Part shown: positions 1-22,930 of the stretch, one piece after another
How positions within the stretch are numbered: the first letter of the stretch is position 1
Layout: every line of letters begins with the position of its first letter
Source of the DNA: Tubulanus polymorphus
Lineage: Eukaryota; Nemertea; Palaeonemertea; Tubulaniformes; Tubulanidae
NCBI RefSeq assembly: GCF_964204645.1
Contig: NC_134025.1
Location: 2,237,001-2,301,000, forward strand
Length of the DNA stretch: 64,000 nt
Direction: 5' to 3'
Notes under the pieces: generated by a model
Told to the model about the DNA's origin: nothing
The model's input: the letters and a program-made list of their open reading frames with translations, nothing else
Database searches by the model: none
Position numbers and translations under genes: made by a program

Positions 1-608
1 CTACAGTCCTCTAAAGACAAGGCTGATCATTCCGGGTGAATTCTTTGCAAACATAACTAAACCTAAATTGCTCACTGACTAAGGGAATTTGATTGATAGA
101 ACAGGGAAACAAATTCTAATTCTGGTAAGGGACATCTTACTAGCTGACGCCTCAGTTTTTTAACTTTTGAACGTGAACTTGTCCTTTTCAGAGCTTTTAA
201 CAGTCTACACATATTGACCAGTACCTATAGAAGTGGTATATATAGATATATCTACTTTGTATTGTGAAAAACGTATCGTATAAAAACCATTACTAACCCA
301 AACCATGGCTTTTAAATTTTTTTGGGTTATTTCCTGATAAAAAGAAAGCGATTTTTGAAATAAAACGAATCCATGGAACTCTATCGATCGTGTAGTAGAT
401 GAGAGAGTGGCTGTCGATCGGGAGGACAATTTCATCTCAGTCAACATCAAGATTATTATCATCAATCCGACATTAGATTGCAGTCGAAGGAGACAGAGCA
501 ATATGCTCAGTGTGTGTATAAGTAGAATTCAATTAAGTCAGTATACATGGCCAGAAGCAAAACGTTCGCTTGTTATATACAAGAATTTGTCACCGAATCT
601 TCGAGAGT

Positions 609-633
609 ATATATATATATATATATATATATA
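609..633. repeat. (TA)n microsatellite
   Basis: About 12 uninterrupted TA dinucleotides lie downstream of the last recognised LAMP-like exon. A run of 13 G follows at 752-764. No gene signal was seen in 1-930 otherwise. Confidence 0.9.
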
Positions 634-936
634 CCATTACGTCAACGAGATCACGTATAGGTTTTACCCCACAATATACCATATCAGCCCAGTGATATTA
701 CGTCGGTGGTTGACGATTCAATTTCATGTATCATATTAGGTTCACGTATGTGGGGGGGGGGGGGTAAAACTATACTCTCCGCGCATTCATTATCTCAAGC
801 AAACGAGAAACGCAGAAACCAAACAAAAAGTTTGATCTCCAGTTTCCGTGATTCCTTGCGTCGTGTTGTTGGGCTTTTGATGTCGTCCTTGGAGAATCAG
901 CGCGCGAGAGTCGTGTCATGATCTAAACTAACTTAC

Positions 937-3900
937 CGTTTTTTCTTGCTCTAATTTGAAATCTATTCGTAAGGCGAAATCGGTATTCTTTTGACGCCAT
1001 GTAATTTGTAAGAATGGTCTGGTAAGATTGCGAACTGTACTGGCGCACGATCCAACCGCTGTGGCATAGTTCGGCAGAGTCAGAGTTGTGAGTTTCGTCA
1101 CGACCTATCGTGCAATTTAATGAAACCGTAAATTAGCAACTAAAGTAGCATTTTCAGGACGAACTTTCGGAGTTTTATTTTTACCTTATCGTTTTCTTTA
1201 GCTTGATATTTGATATCGAAACTGGCTTTCATTGTCGCTCTCAGACAAACTCGACCGCCCTGTGTAAGAGCGAATACGGGTACACCAACCGGAGATATTG
1301 TCGTTATTTGAGCTGCAGAAAAAGATGTATACATATTATTATTAATCAGTATTTCAGCGGTTAGAAGAGAAGGCGGTCAATTTGAGAGAATCTTCTCGAA
1401 TAACTGCCGTAGAGACTGGGGGATAGACAGGGAACTTGTAAGATAAGGAAGAGGATAGGAAGTAAATCCGTTTCGCAGCTGACGCGCCTCACATCAGCCG
1501 AACACCGATCGATCTAAGCACAACTCATCCGTTTCTACGTGTGCGATATTTCAAACTGTAAATATCTGTTTATCTGGCGATTCACTTCATCGTCCTCCCT
1601 CACACACATATATATTCATATAGATTTTTACGCCAGAGAATAGTGATGAAAATGTCGATAATTCGCCTGTATAATTTTCGATCGTTTTGTTATTTTGTGT
1701 TCAGCTGAAATTCACACATAATCCGATAAATAACCGCAGAGACAACATCGAACGAGCGAGAAATAAAGCAGACATTGAACGAATCGCAGAATAAAAGCGA
1801 TCAGATGCAAAAACAACATAACATTAGCAAGCACAGAAACGAAAAGCAGGATGATAACAGAAACAGGAGAGGTTTTTACAAATTTTACCCGGTTTTATTG
1901 GTTCCGTTGTGTTAGTAGCATTTACACCAGGTTTAATACCGTCCAATTCGGTAACTTTACCTAGATATATAATTGATAATATTATGATTATATTCTGTAA
2001 ACGGTTATTATTGTTATTAAGTGTTTGTAATGTGATTACCAGCGGCAACAGGTTCCCAACTATTTCTTTCTAACCAACAAGTAGAAATCAAAAATGTTTG
2101 CATATATCGGAATCATTTGGATATGTCAAAATATTTGGATATATCAGAAATATTTAGATATAGGTTGTAAAACTAGCCTATATACAACCTTGTCCCAAAT
2201 AGAATACAATGTATATGATATGATATGATATAACGAACAGATTTTCAGGAGGTTCCACTGTTTTAAGTATTTTGAATATAGGACTGGAGAGTAGTACGGA
2301 AGCGATAAGGGGCCTCGAGATGTCGCGTTCCAACTCGACAAGTCGCCATATTTATGTCGATATATCGCGATATATCGCGTCAAGTCGACATGAATATGTC
2401 GTCATATCGTGACGTTTTCACGACAAATTTCGCTTTTTTGCCCATTTTCCACGGGAAAAGCCGTCATTTGAAGACACGTCTAAATGTAAGACGAGGACGC
2501 CAGTGATATGACGACTGAGTTTCAAGTCGTCATGAATATGTCGACTTGTCGCGAGGAAAGTGGTCGAGAAAACGAAATATGTCGTCAAAACGTCACGATA
2601 TATCGACATATTCGTGTCGACTTGACGCGATATAACGCGATATGTCGACATAAATATGGCGACTTGTCGAGTTGGAACGCGACATCTCGAGGCCCCTTAT
2701 CGCTTCCGTAGAGTAGGTTTTATTCACGCATGATCACGTGAATTCTCATTCGATGGCTAAACTTTTAATACTCGAACGTTCGATTTATTGAATTAAAATT
2801 TGATTCCGTGGCCCAATATTCCGTATGAGCCGAGAATGATAATCTATTTTCGGGTAGGATATTTGTATCGATGATTGACGCAGTTCGCGAAACGAATGAC
2901 TAGAAAAACAAATCTAATTCCAGGGATCCGTAAACCTGCATCGATTATCCGTATAAACCATTGATCTCTCAGCGCTCACATATAACTCATTAACTCTTGA
3001 GTTCACACTTCCCGGTTGCGATCGCAGCACGCCGCGCACAGTTGATGATAGAAAGCAAATTAAGCTCTTATTTGTCGCGTATTAGTTCGAGTTGATCTCA
3101 TCGGAAATACGATCAATCCATCAAATAAATAACGAACACGCGAGCGAGATATTCACCCGAGTTTCATTCGCTCGAATAAACCGACAACCTGCTGTTAATC
3201 ACTAACCACCGCTTCGAAACTGATACAACAGCACTGTCATTTTATAATCGTTTAGAATCAGTATCTAAAGCTTGCTAATTAGGAGTCTTTACTCGCTCGA
3301 TGGAACCCCACAATCATAAGACCAAACGGGTTGTTTCTAACGTTTCGGATAGAATACTTCTCTACCCATCAAGCGAAACGATTGATAAAATGAGTTCGTT
3401 TTTCTTATGACCTTCTAAACTTATTTGATAGCTACAGGTATTAAACATTGAAAGTATGGTTTAGTAAAAACCCAGGCTTAGGAAAGCTTTTGACTTGGTC
3501 TCGCTGAATTGCATTTGTTACACGATGATTCGATTTGTGAATTAATCAGACAAATTGTATACAAAATGACTCGATATTGTAATATTTCAGTGACGCGCAG
3601 CTCAATTCATCATATTTATACCATAGAATTCCCATCTAGAACCGAATAATTAATGAACACAGGCCATTTATGACATGGCGAGCGGACAGAAATGGCGTTT
3701 ATATATAACTGTACCCGATGGGATAATTTGTAAATCAATTTACAATATTAGATGGAACTTCTCCCGCAGAGCTAACCCCTTACACTGGATAGTAGATACT
3801 GTAAAATATGATACAATTTGTGAATATCCCCGCATCAAAAGAATTTATATAAGTGTCATCTGTAAAAATCAATTCGGAAAGATTGTCCATTAACGGTGCA

Positions 3901-6859
3901 AGAAATCTGAAACGACTTACATCCGGTTTCCATGGAGATTATAAACTGAGGTAAAATAGTTTAGCGTTGAGTGAGAGATTGACGAACAGCTTGTGAAAAA
4001 CTGGCCGTGAAAAACTGATGATCTAATTTCTGTCTGAATATTGTCAGATGTGATGAACCGATTTGATTCATAGAATTACCCTGAATATGTCGCACGTATT
4101 TTCTAGTTATCACCGCTTTCAAAGACTTTGAAAGACTTCAAATCATTCTCTCAAATATTGCCTGAGATTCTCTATTGATACGAAGGGTTCTACTGTATAT
4201 CCTTCGAGGGTTCTTCAGCTTGTCTCCCAGGAAAAAATCTTAAAGGTTAGTGAAAGAACTTATTTGTAGGGTTCTTGAAGAAATCCCGTGAAAGGCTCTT
4301 TGAAAAACCATTCTATCCAGAGTTCTTTGGGAGAACCCTTTGCAATATTCTCAGGTTCTTCGCGATGATAATTCATTTTTATATACCCGTTCTTGTTCCA
4401 TTTAGTTTCAAGTTTTAGGCGTCCCGCATATTTTGGGGGTGGTGACGGTGGAATATGATTCGGTGTATACACTTGAATTAATGCGTATGTATGAACAATC
4501 ATTCTAAATATTGTCACATATACATATATATATTACATATATATATTCATGTAATAGAGAAGACTTTGAAGTATCCTCAGAACAGACACGGATAGCGAGA
4601 TTGTAAATCGATGCTATATTTTGCTTGCGGCATGTAGTCGACTATCTTAACAACGCTTGCACCTATCTTCAACGGTTCTTCGATTTATTCTATTGTATGC
4701 TCATCTCTCGGCCTTTAAATATTTCAGAATTGACAAGAAGTTTTCCAACGTGCGAACGAATGGTATAGCAATCTTTGTCGTGCGATGACCGTTCGCGATT
4801 TGGGATGGGACAAGTCGTATTATCCCAATCAATTAGACTCATCGTCAATAATCGTCAAGAGGAGGTTGAATCAAGGGTCAGCAAATGATTACATTTTATA
4901 TTTATCGGCTTCAATCTAACGAACAGGTTCCAGTAATGGTCGAGCTACAGATCCACTTCGAATGTAGTTTTTGTAGTCATGAAATCAAAAGGAATATACA
5001 GAGTACGATGTGTTGTTGTTGTATCGACTTGCTTGCCAAAGACTGTTCAGTTTTGGTGAAGTAGTTATGCTTCATGAGAATCAGACAGCTGTATCAATGA
5101 GACATAATTCATTGTACTGTTTCATCTCTTATGCTCATATAATTCACGCCGCGTTCATCCAACTAGTTCCAAATCTCTAAACAAATCAACAACTGCGAAA
5201 TGATAACAGATTTTCTGTAGGCGAAATATTTGCGATTTTGAGACCTCCAAATATATAAGAAAAGGCACGCATAACAATATATATAAAATCCAGTCGTATT
5301 TGAGCTTGAAATTGAAATCAAATCCATTGTTTTGTTTATCTTGCTTCGCGTCGTTCGGATCTTGTTTGCAAAGACAATCCTATATTGGTTTGATCAATTC
5401 AAACCTAATGACGGGACGTGTTGCCTGCGCACTGAAAACAGTAAGCGAGACTGGGAACCTACTTGGATATGACTCATCGCAAAAATGCCCCAAAACGATC
5501 GAAAACAAAATTGAAAACCTTGACCCAGTTGCACAGTCGTGGCTTGAGTCCAAAAGTGTTCTTAAATCTTAAGACTGGTCTTAAATTGTTAGATTAGCTA
5601 TAGAACTAAGTTGGTCTTATGCGACTTATGCAACCAGCCCTATGGTCTCAGCTAAGTTGAGCTCGAAACTAATTTGATATTTTTTTCAGAATGGCGATAC
5701 AATCGATCTTACAGACCGGTAATGATGGCGAAGCTGATCGAATAATCCACGACATACATCATTAATCAGATTGATCGTTAATCAAAGCTTAGAAACAAAT
5801 TATAGACCTTTATTAGTTGACCATGGTTTATAGGATCATCACGGAATATATATGCAGAATCTGCAGGGTCGATCAAACAATCAATTTCGTAACTGACATT
5901 ATTTGTCTATTCGGGTCATTAGATGGCGAACAAGCTTCCATTTATTAATGAGATGTCGATTTTCATTGGAAAAAGACCAATCCCTAACAGAGAACATTAC
6001 TTTATATCGTCGTTACTGCTCTATTGTCACAAAATGCGAATGATATATGCCGTTTCAATCGAGCTATTCGGCACCTTTTCAATATATATCGAGGAATTGA
6101 AAGCTGAATGAATAATTGAAATATGGGATAGACTATCGGACTGGATATCGAGCGATCTGCTAACCGATATATAAATTTTATAGTAGTTTCGTTTATACGG
6201 ATATTCGATGAATAGTTTGTGAATGTAATTTCTACAAAATTCCTTTTATCTTTAACATAAATCTTTCAGCATATGCTTTCAGCACTTTCAGCATATCGAA
6301 AATTATCAACTTGTCAATATGTGCACCACTGACACTGATGGCATCACTTCCGTTAGTCCCAGTTATCGGTTACTGGACTATTGTGACCTTGATTTAAACA
6401 TGAACCTTTCGTAATTCATGATTTCATCAATTTCCGCATGTTTTGCATTTTCTAAATCAGTTTCAATTTGTTAAAAGTTAGGCATTTCTCATTTCTATCA
6501 ATGTGAGCTCAATAATCTAGTTTTTGTTACATTATTCTAACGCCAATTTAGACTGAAGATATTCCTGGAAAAAAAGAATATACTCAAGCTCTCTTTCAAA
6601 AACAAACTTTTATCAAAATTGAGTAACTTCGTCTGGTTGAAACAAGAATCTCATTCCAAATCATTTGAACGTAATATCTCTTTTCCCTCAAAAACACTAC
6701 TGCTGCATATACAAATATCATGGCAACAAATTGAGAACGGAGATGAATTTTTGCAAAATGAAATCGTTAATGTTTTGATATATACAATTGAAATAAAAAA
6801 CTTAACTTACCCAGGAAAATGATAAAGGAAACAAGGATAGAGCGAACGGAAGCCTCCAT
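937..6859 (-). CDS. LAMP-like lysosome-associated membrane glycoprotein, 5' part (partial gene)
   Basis: Four exons in order: 6859-6811 (ATG), 1960-1889, 1312-1185 and 1104-937. All have GT-AG borders and compatible phases (1, 1, 0, 0). The first exon encodes an N-terminal signal peptide (MEASVRSILVSFIIFLG). The second encodes a short Thr/Asn-rich stretch with N-A-T and N-T-T glycosylation sequons. The third and fourth resemble the LAMP luminal domain: a 'GRVCLRA' start followed by a beta-strand 'SFDIKY', then 'GSCAS', an N-L-T sequon and an 'ITW' strand. The two cysteines fit the first LAMP disulfide. Family proteins are lysosomal or endosomal type I membrane glycoproteins. The rest of the luminal domain, the transmembrane helix and the tail should lie left of the window or were not found. 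Intron 1 is about 4.9 kb and carries a MITE. The family call is by resemblance; an additional small exon inside intron 1 is possible. Confidence 0.6.
2297..2708. mobile_element. 412-bp foldback MITE with about 140-bp inverted arms
   Basis: The element starts CGGAAGCGATAAGGGGCC and ends with its exact reverse complement. The two arms (about 2297-2435 and 2570-2708) match along roughly 140 bp with fewer than ten mismatches. A TA dinucleotide lies on each side (2295-2296 and 2709-2710), as expected for a TA target duplication of Tc1/mariner-type MITEs. It has no coding capacity; open frames in it are by-products of the palindrome. It sits in intron 1 of the LAMP-like gene. Confidence 0.85.
2711..6810. 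other. Long intron 1 of the LAMP-like gene
   Basis: This AT-rich stretch has no exon that I can support on either strand. It holds one copy of a GGGCC-ended MITE (5522-5640) and short direct repeats of a GGTTCTT motif around 4195-4340. The open frames in it (for example 5300-5572 and 5923-6111) show no family resemblance or splice context. Confidence 0.5.
5522..5640. mobile_element. MITE with GGGCC ends, copy 1
   Basis: It starts with a GACCCAGTTGCACAGTCGTGG-type terminus and ends with the inverted form (CTTATGCAACCAGCCC). The internal text is rich in ACTTAAG/CTTAAG-like motifs shared with the copies at 9963-10094 and 17452-17575. It has no coding capacity. Confidence 0.6.
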
Positions 6860-8232
6860 CGTAGCGTCTCTGTAGCTACCATCAGCCTGACGCTATGCCG
6901 CCAATTGACGTTACAGTTCTCAACGCACATGAAACCACGTGATGTTCTCATTAAATCTACATACGGTACTTAGATATGTCGATAAGGGAGAAATACAGTT
7001 TGAGGAATTGATTTTCCTTTCAGCTCTCAACAAAACTTAATCACAACGACTCCGGAAAATGTGTGACGTATTTTGTTTTACGTGAGCTGAACATGAACGT
7101 ACGTACGTGTATTAAATGGTAGTAGTATCGATATCAATAATCAACCTCAGTAATGATAACCTTTTTTAAATCATAGAATATTCATATATCCGTATAAATG
7201 AATCTATCACACGCAGTTTAGGACAATACAGAATTTCATTTCGAATATTTTCAAAGACAAGCGACGAACGCGTATAGCAAATGCGGCGACAGCTCTGAAC
7301 TAAAAAAAACTCAAATATTAAACTGACGCTTCACTTTGTTTTATTTATATCATTTCGATGGAAATATATTGAATTTGTGTCATTTACTTTCTGAGAGCTG
7401 CTTTAATTCATTTGTATCTAAAAGCGAACAAATCACTTATTCATCTAACATTCTCATATTTCTAATATCTACTCTAGGTATAATTTATATCTCCCGTTTA
7501 TCCGTTAATTTTATGAAAATTCTATATGAAAAAATCATTTCAGGCCCATACACTATATCTATGGTAAGTAGTCTTATAATGATAACATGCTGGGTACAAT
7601 GTGAGAAAAAGAGTATCATTTGTTTACTGGGTCCCCGCACTTCATAGCTGCGTTAACCGTAAATTAGTTTAAAAGGAAAATCCAGCTGAATGAGTGTTAA
7701 CTGTTAATCACGGCGATCATCACGAGCGTTTTTGAGAATTCGTAATTCGAGTCTCGGTGGATGTACTCGCTTGCCACATGCGCTACTCGATGGCGAAGAA
7801 ACGACTGTAGAACACACGCATTTTAGACTCCTTACTTGCGCACGTTTCACGCCCTCGATTCCATCATCTTTAACCACGACTAAGAAATCAGCGTCCTGAT
7901 TTAGATTTATGGTTAGAACAGATTAAAGAAAATGGAATAAGAGTTCACTGAGTGGGTAACGTACGTCACGGACGGACACAGACACACAAAGTCATTTAAC
8001 TTGGAACTATATAAGCCTTTAGAAACTTAATTAAGTATTTATAAATGCTTATTACGTGTAAAGGATGACTTGAAATGAAAAAGGTGCACAACATCCGAAT
8101 GACATTCATTTGAATATTCTACTTTGTTGTCTATGCGTCATGGCCTTTCATTTCCGGGTTTTTCTATATTTGATATGACGTCACTAAAACTATTGCACCA
8201 TTGAGTGTAAAATTATAGTTGTATTATAGTTG
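6860..8232. other. Intergenic space between two divergent genes
   Basis: This spacer separates the LAMP-like start codon (minus strand) from the TATA box of the hydroxylase gene (plus strand). It must contain both promoters. The sequence is AT-rich with no convincing ORF; the 103-codon frame at 7336-7647 has no recognisable domain. Confidence 0.5.
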
Positions 8233-8241
8233 TATAAATAG
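8233..8241 (+). promoter_or_regulatory. TATA box of the 2OG-oxygenase gene
   Basis: TATAAATAG lies about 70 bp before the first in-frame ATG (8309). This would place a start site near 8262, so the 5' UTR would be short. The match to the consensus is close, but its use is inferred. Confidence 0.55.
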
Positions 8242-8308
8242 AACTCGCGACCCGACATAACTTAACCGTGTTCTGGCGTTGAGCCGAGGACCTCAATTTC
8301 AGGAAAAC

Positions 8309-9925
8309 ATGGATACGTCGCCGATTCAACCAGAAATGCAAGCCTCCTCAAAACAAGAGATTCCTTTGTTGGAAATAGATGATTTACCACCAGCAGTGGT
8401 TGACGTATCCAGGAGAAATATACTCGATTTCGGGGATGAAGGATTTTTACTCGATAGCGTTTTGTCAAACGCAGAATGTGATCATTTCATCGAAAAAGGA
8501 AAACTTATAGGGTTTGATAAGATACCAGGAATGAAGGATGAACACAGGAGTAGTTTGAGGTCAGTATTGAGTTATTCGTTTAAAAAACTGGATAATAAAA
8601 CCATCTATTTGTTTGAATGTTGTTCATCTTGCTTAACGTCATTTGGATCTTGGTATCCCAATACTTAATCACTGGATTACTTACAACAGCTTTTTGCACG
8701 TCAACCTTGATATTAGATCTATGACCCCATTGTGGAAAACCTACAAAAACAACTTGAAAATCGTTTCGTTGTCTTTTTATATCTCGTGTGGTATTTGATC
8801 TATTTCTAGAGTAATGTTCCGATCACCGGGTCTCGCTAAGTTATTGTGGGATAGAATAAAGCACGAGGTGAAAGATATCGAAATAAACGGTGATCCGGCG
8901 CTTCAACACGTGTTCGGTCCGCTAAAAATAATGCGAGGAAAATGGACACCGGTTGGTTTAAATGAGGTAGACCCTTTGATCACTTTGATCACGTGATTAC
9001 GTGTATAATGTCTTGATCGGTCATGATTATCGTAAATCGTAGCGATTGATTAATTATCCTATACAAGAAAATGAATCATTTTTTGTATCACTATCCGATC
9101 TGCTTTTGAATTCATAGTTTTTAAAGTGATGTTTAAAATTCTCACTGTTTATTCTAGCAATTTCGCGTGTGTAGTTATGATACAGGTGGCCATTTTGCAC
9201 CACATTTCGACGGCGTATTTGTTGAGAACACCAGACGAAGATCTCTGATGACCCTGATGCTTTATCTGAACAGCGATTTCGAAGGTGGATCCACAAACTT
9301 CATGAACTCCGAAGTACAAGATCTACACAAGGTAACTACAGAAACGTTTTATAAAAATCTGGATATTTTGCGACGCCTTTCATCGTCATTTTGATGAACA
9401 TACAGAGATGAATGATTCATTTCAGAATTGTTTAAGCGGGAAATATTGCGGCAATGAGCGAAATGTTCTCATCCGTATTAAACCAGAAACAGGAATGGCT
9501 ACTGTATTCAATCACCATAGACTACATGAAGGGGAACAATTAAAGCAAGTAGATTCTGAAGTTGAGATTAATATATCGAAAAATGCTAGATTTTCGTGAA
9601 CTTTATTTTCTACCTAACAAGGAGCGGTGAAAAATACATTTTAAGAACGGATATCATGTTCCAAAAAGAACAAGGCGAGGAAGTGGTCGATGAAGCGTAC
9701 GAAAAAGCGATGAAACTCATTTCAATGGCGGAACAACTCGAGGTAAAGTAGAGTTCTCGAATGGTTTGTCTTCGATGGTCGGTATCTGAACTGACGTTAT
9801 CGAAACTGTTTTTTTTTTTTTATTCCTCGAAGGCCGATGGTGAAGTGATGGAAGCTGCCGAGATGTACCGAAAAGCCTTCAAGATACACGCAGACACAGA
9901 ACAATATTATAATCATAACCATTGA
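8309..9925 (+). CDS. Fe(II)/2-oxoglutarate-dependent dioxygenase, prolyl 4-hydroxylase type
   Basis: Six exons (8309-8559, 8810-8966, 9158-9331, 9426-9544, 9622-9742, 9833-9925) give 304 codons plus stop with consistent phases. The protein has a P4Hc-type double-stranded beta-helix. Iron ligands are H152 and D154 in the motif HFAPHFDG, with distal H228 in HRLHEGEQL; K238 in SGEKYILRTDIMF is placed to bind 2-oxoglutarate. No N-terminal signal peptide is seen, unlike collagen P4H, so a cytosolic or nuclear role is likelier. The C-terminal 60 residues are helical and TPR-like (EAYEKAMKLISMAEQLE and AAEMYRKAFKIH). Intron 4 uses a GC donor (AAA|GCAAGT); only this splice gives the expected LKSGEKY reading. 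The ATG at 8309 follows a good TATA box. An AATAAA lies at 10247. The substrate is unknown. Confidence 0.85.
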
Positions 9926-9962
9926 CGACGCGACCGAACATATAGCAGGAATCAGGTCACCC

Positions 9963-10094
9963 AGGGGCCGGTTGCGTAGTCATGGCTTAGACTTAACACC
10001 AGTCTATAAGACCAACTTGGTTCTATAACCAGTCGAACAACTTAAGATTTAAGACCACTTTTCTACTTAAGTCATGACTGTGCAACTGGCCCCT
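9963..10094. mobile_element. MITE with GGGCC ends, copy 2
   Basis: Inverted ends AGGGGCCGGTTGCG and CTGTGCAACTGGCCCCT enclose a palindromic interior with repeated AAGACC/GGTCTT and CTTAAG motifs. It is 38 bp downstream of the hydroxylase stop codon, so it lies in the 3' UTR of that gene if the AATAAA at 10247 is used. Confidence 0.75.
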
Positions 10095-10246
10095 GATTAC
10101 AATCAGTCGCTGCGCTGAGGTCGGCGCGATCATCGCTACTGCATTATTTATTCGAGCGATTGACGGCTCCATCCTCCATCCTCCAGAAAAATAGTTTCGC
10201 CCGCAAAACTGATCTAATCATCAACTTGTCTTCTTCATATAAGTGC

Positions 10247-10252
10247 AATAAA
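10247..10252 (+). terminator. Poly(A) signal of the 2OG-oxygenase gene
   Basis: This is the first good AATAAA after the stop codon, 322 bp downstream. Its use is inferred. Confidence 0.45.
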
Positions 10253-13003
10253 TTCCAACAAAAACAAAATAACACGACAGAATTCGTTATCTTAGGTCTT
10301 TTTATTGTTCTTTAATAATGTACACATTGTAAAATATATTGTGCCAGATTGACAGGTTTACTGGCGATTAGAGGGGACTCAGTTAAAAATCGTCATTATT
10401 ACTAGACCCTTTATAAATACGGTTTTATGTATACATTATATATTTATATATTTACTAGTTACAACATATATTGTAAATCTCTGCACTTCAAGTTCAATCG
10501 GACATCAGCTAAATGAGAAATTAGCTCGAATGGAATTTTGAGATTTTTTTATTTTGAAAAAAAAATGAAAATGATATTCCTAATAAAACTAGGAAAACAA
10601 ATTTAACTCAGGAAAATTTCAATGTAGTTCATCCTGATTTCCTGATAATCAATGACATTTCCGATAAAGCACCACTTTCCCCATCTCTGACCCCATGGTT
10701 ATATATTTCATTTTTGAGACCTTTCGATGAAATGCAACGTCCTTACAAAACACTATGTTTTTTCCCTTTGTAAAAACAAACAAAAATTGAATCCTAATAA
10801 AATATTTCAAGAATTACTTGATAAATAAATTTCTGACAATTCCAATTATTTCGTTTTATCATATAACAAATTTTAACCACTGATTGGAAAAATCAAACTC
10901 CATGAATTACGACAAAAATCGTTTTAGAATTTTACGAAGAATAATCTAAAATATCCCAATGATGACGAATTCATTCATAGAATGATCAGAAAAACTACTA
11001 AAATGAAAATAAATTACATCAAAATTATTGTGCAAAATAATCTTTTTTTTCAAAATCAGTTTTTCTAAATATTTCAGCCTAAATTTACTATTCACAAACT
11101 ATAAATAACTGTTGAATACAAGCTGACATCCTTCACAACTTACTTTCAAAATATACAAAAGCATCCTTAAAAGTTTGGACACAAACGCACACACTTATAA
11201 ATAATTTATATATATTTTTATACACACGTAATTTAGCGAATAATTCAGAATTCATCACTAGTTTTTCCTATTTCTGTAGAAATAATGAATTTCATTGCAT
11301 AAAATCCTAATTTGACACAAAAAGACAATTAATTTCTTCAAGAGAAGAATTTGATAAAAGAACATTTCAGGGTTTGTAGCAGTCAGCACTTTTTCCCGAC
11401 AAAATCTATAAGCGAGTTCCCGGCATTTTTCAAAATCAATGATTGAGCCAATGTATTTGTAATCAGATTCAAAAATTCATTTCGAACAAAATAATCACTT
11501 AATACTTTGAATAAGTTGTATCGGGAAAGACACAAAAGTGTGTAATAAAATTTGCTGCAATGACATTGTATCCCAAAGGTACTTTTCGGCACTCTCAGGA
11601 TTTTAGCCGATAAGTAAGCGCTAATCATTGCCTATCCTAGATTTTTCCGAAAGAAGCACTTTTTAGACTTTGTCAAAACTGACTACAAACCGTGATATAG
11701 CATTGAAATGTGGCTCTTCTTTTAAACGACACATTTTAAACTGGTGAAGGTATTTTTTAAGTATCTAGAGCTCGAACCGGAAGTAATAATGATCCGGAAG
11801 TGAGATTCTGCTGGAATTGACACAATACATTTCATTTCAGGAGGATTTTTTTACGATAAAAAAGAATCTGAAGACAAAATCTGTACGAAATCACGAATAG
11901 TCGGAGCACGCTGTATTCCAATCACTCAGCAGTACTGATATTTATATTTCAGCTTCTTATTTACAACATTTTTGGAAAGAATCGGGACCCAGTTCCTTGC
12001 AGTAGTGAGATTTGACTAACGAGTCAACTCACTGAAAATGCACTTAACTCACAACTGAGGAACTTGATCGTGGCGTTTAAAATTGAGAATACCGGTAATC
12101 ACTACCGCGTTTACTATAACTGATGAAATGATGAAGACTTTAACACTCAGGATTCGTTACGATCTGAACCTTTATCGTCCGTAATTAAAATTCAACTTAA
12201 AATTTGACTAGTTTATTGGTTCCTTCCGCTACCACTGGGTAGCAGCACTTGTCTTACACCGTACTGACTTATCATTAATTTACATGTTTGTATTATATAC
12301 ACAGCTCTCAACGAGACATTTCTTTTTTAACTTTTGTGGCAGTTTATAAACTCATTTATTACAGTTTGGTTTTGCAATCTAGATGTATATGATGTGAGGA
12401 AGATGACAGTACACGCGCAACGTCAGGAACTTCAGTCAATATTTAGGCAGGTTTCGTTTGATCTGATTCTGGGATTCTCTGTCGCGTGCATTTCGACCTG
12501 AATATCCTCTACCCATAGCATAATCTGTAAACCTGTTAGAAGCGACCGGTAGAGGATTTGTAATTAACCAGAATACGTTCAATCAAAACCTGCCTTATTG
12601 TTTGCGGAACTACATTAGAATTTACCCGCACTGACCAACGAGTGACTGTAAGATTCCAATCGTCAAACTCTCTCCCCCAAACAGAGACTGGCAGGAATTT
12701 CTACAGGATTGATGGAAATATCATATCAATTTTTCAGTTGTTAAGACGTCAGCAAAATGCACTAGCGCACGAGCGAGCGAGCGGGTGCTACTGTAGAATT
12801 GAGCACATTTACCTCGCACAACAATGATCTTCATCATAGGCACTTAACAAATCTATAACTATATCCCTGTATGAGAAACACAGGTCGAGCTACAATCATC
12901 CAAACATTCTTAACTTGAGACTTATGGGTTGCACATTTCGACCCATTTCCACACAATTGCACGCATAGTTCTAGTTCAGTTACTCGGTATAAACCAGCGT
13001 TTA
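10253..13003 (-). other. Probable long FBXO11 3' UTR and downstream sequence
   Basis: This AT-rich 2.7-kb stretch has no coding signal on either strand. Several minus-strand AATAAA motifs (TTTATT on the plus strand, for example near 10300 and 12352) could end the FBXO11 transcript. If the distal one is used, FBXO11 and the hydroxylase gene end tail-to-tail near 10.25-10.30 kb. No repeat was recognised in this stretch. Confidence 0.4.
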
Positions 13004-22822
<9,819 letters not shown>

Positions 22823-22930
22823 ATTTGCAGCTGTAAACGTAAATATTTGGGGGTTTAGTGTTGAATTTAATATGATAATTCCATCAGAAAACAGCCATAT
22901 TGCCTTCCTACTCAGACTCGTTCTCATTCG

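Noticed and set aside
8279-8308. Earlier non-ATG start for the hydroxylase (MSRGPQFQEN)
   Set aside because: This start is a TTG; the first ATG at 8309 follows a TATA box at a suitable distance.
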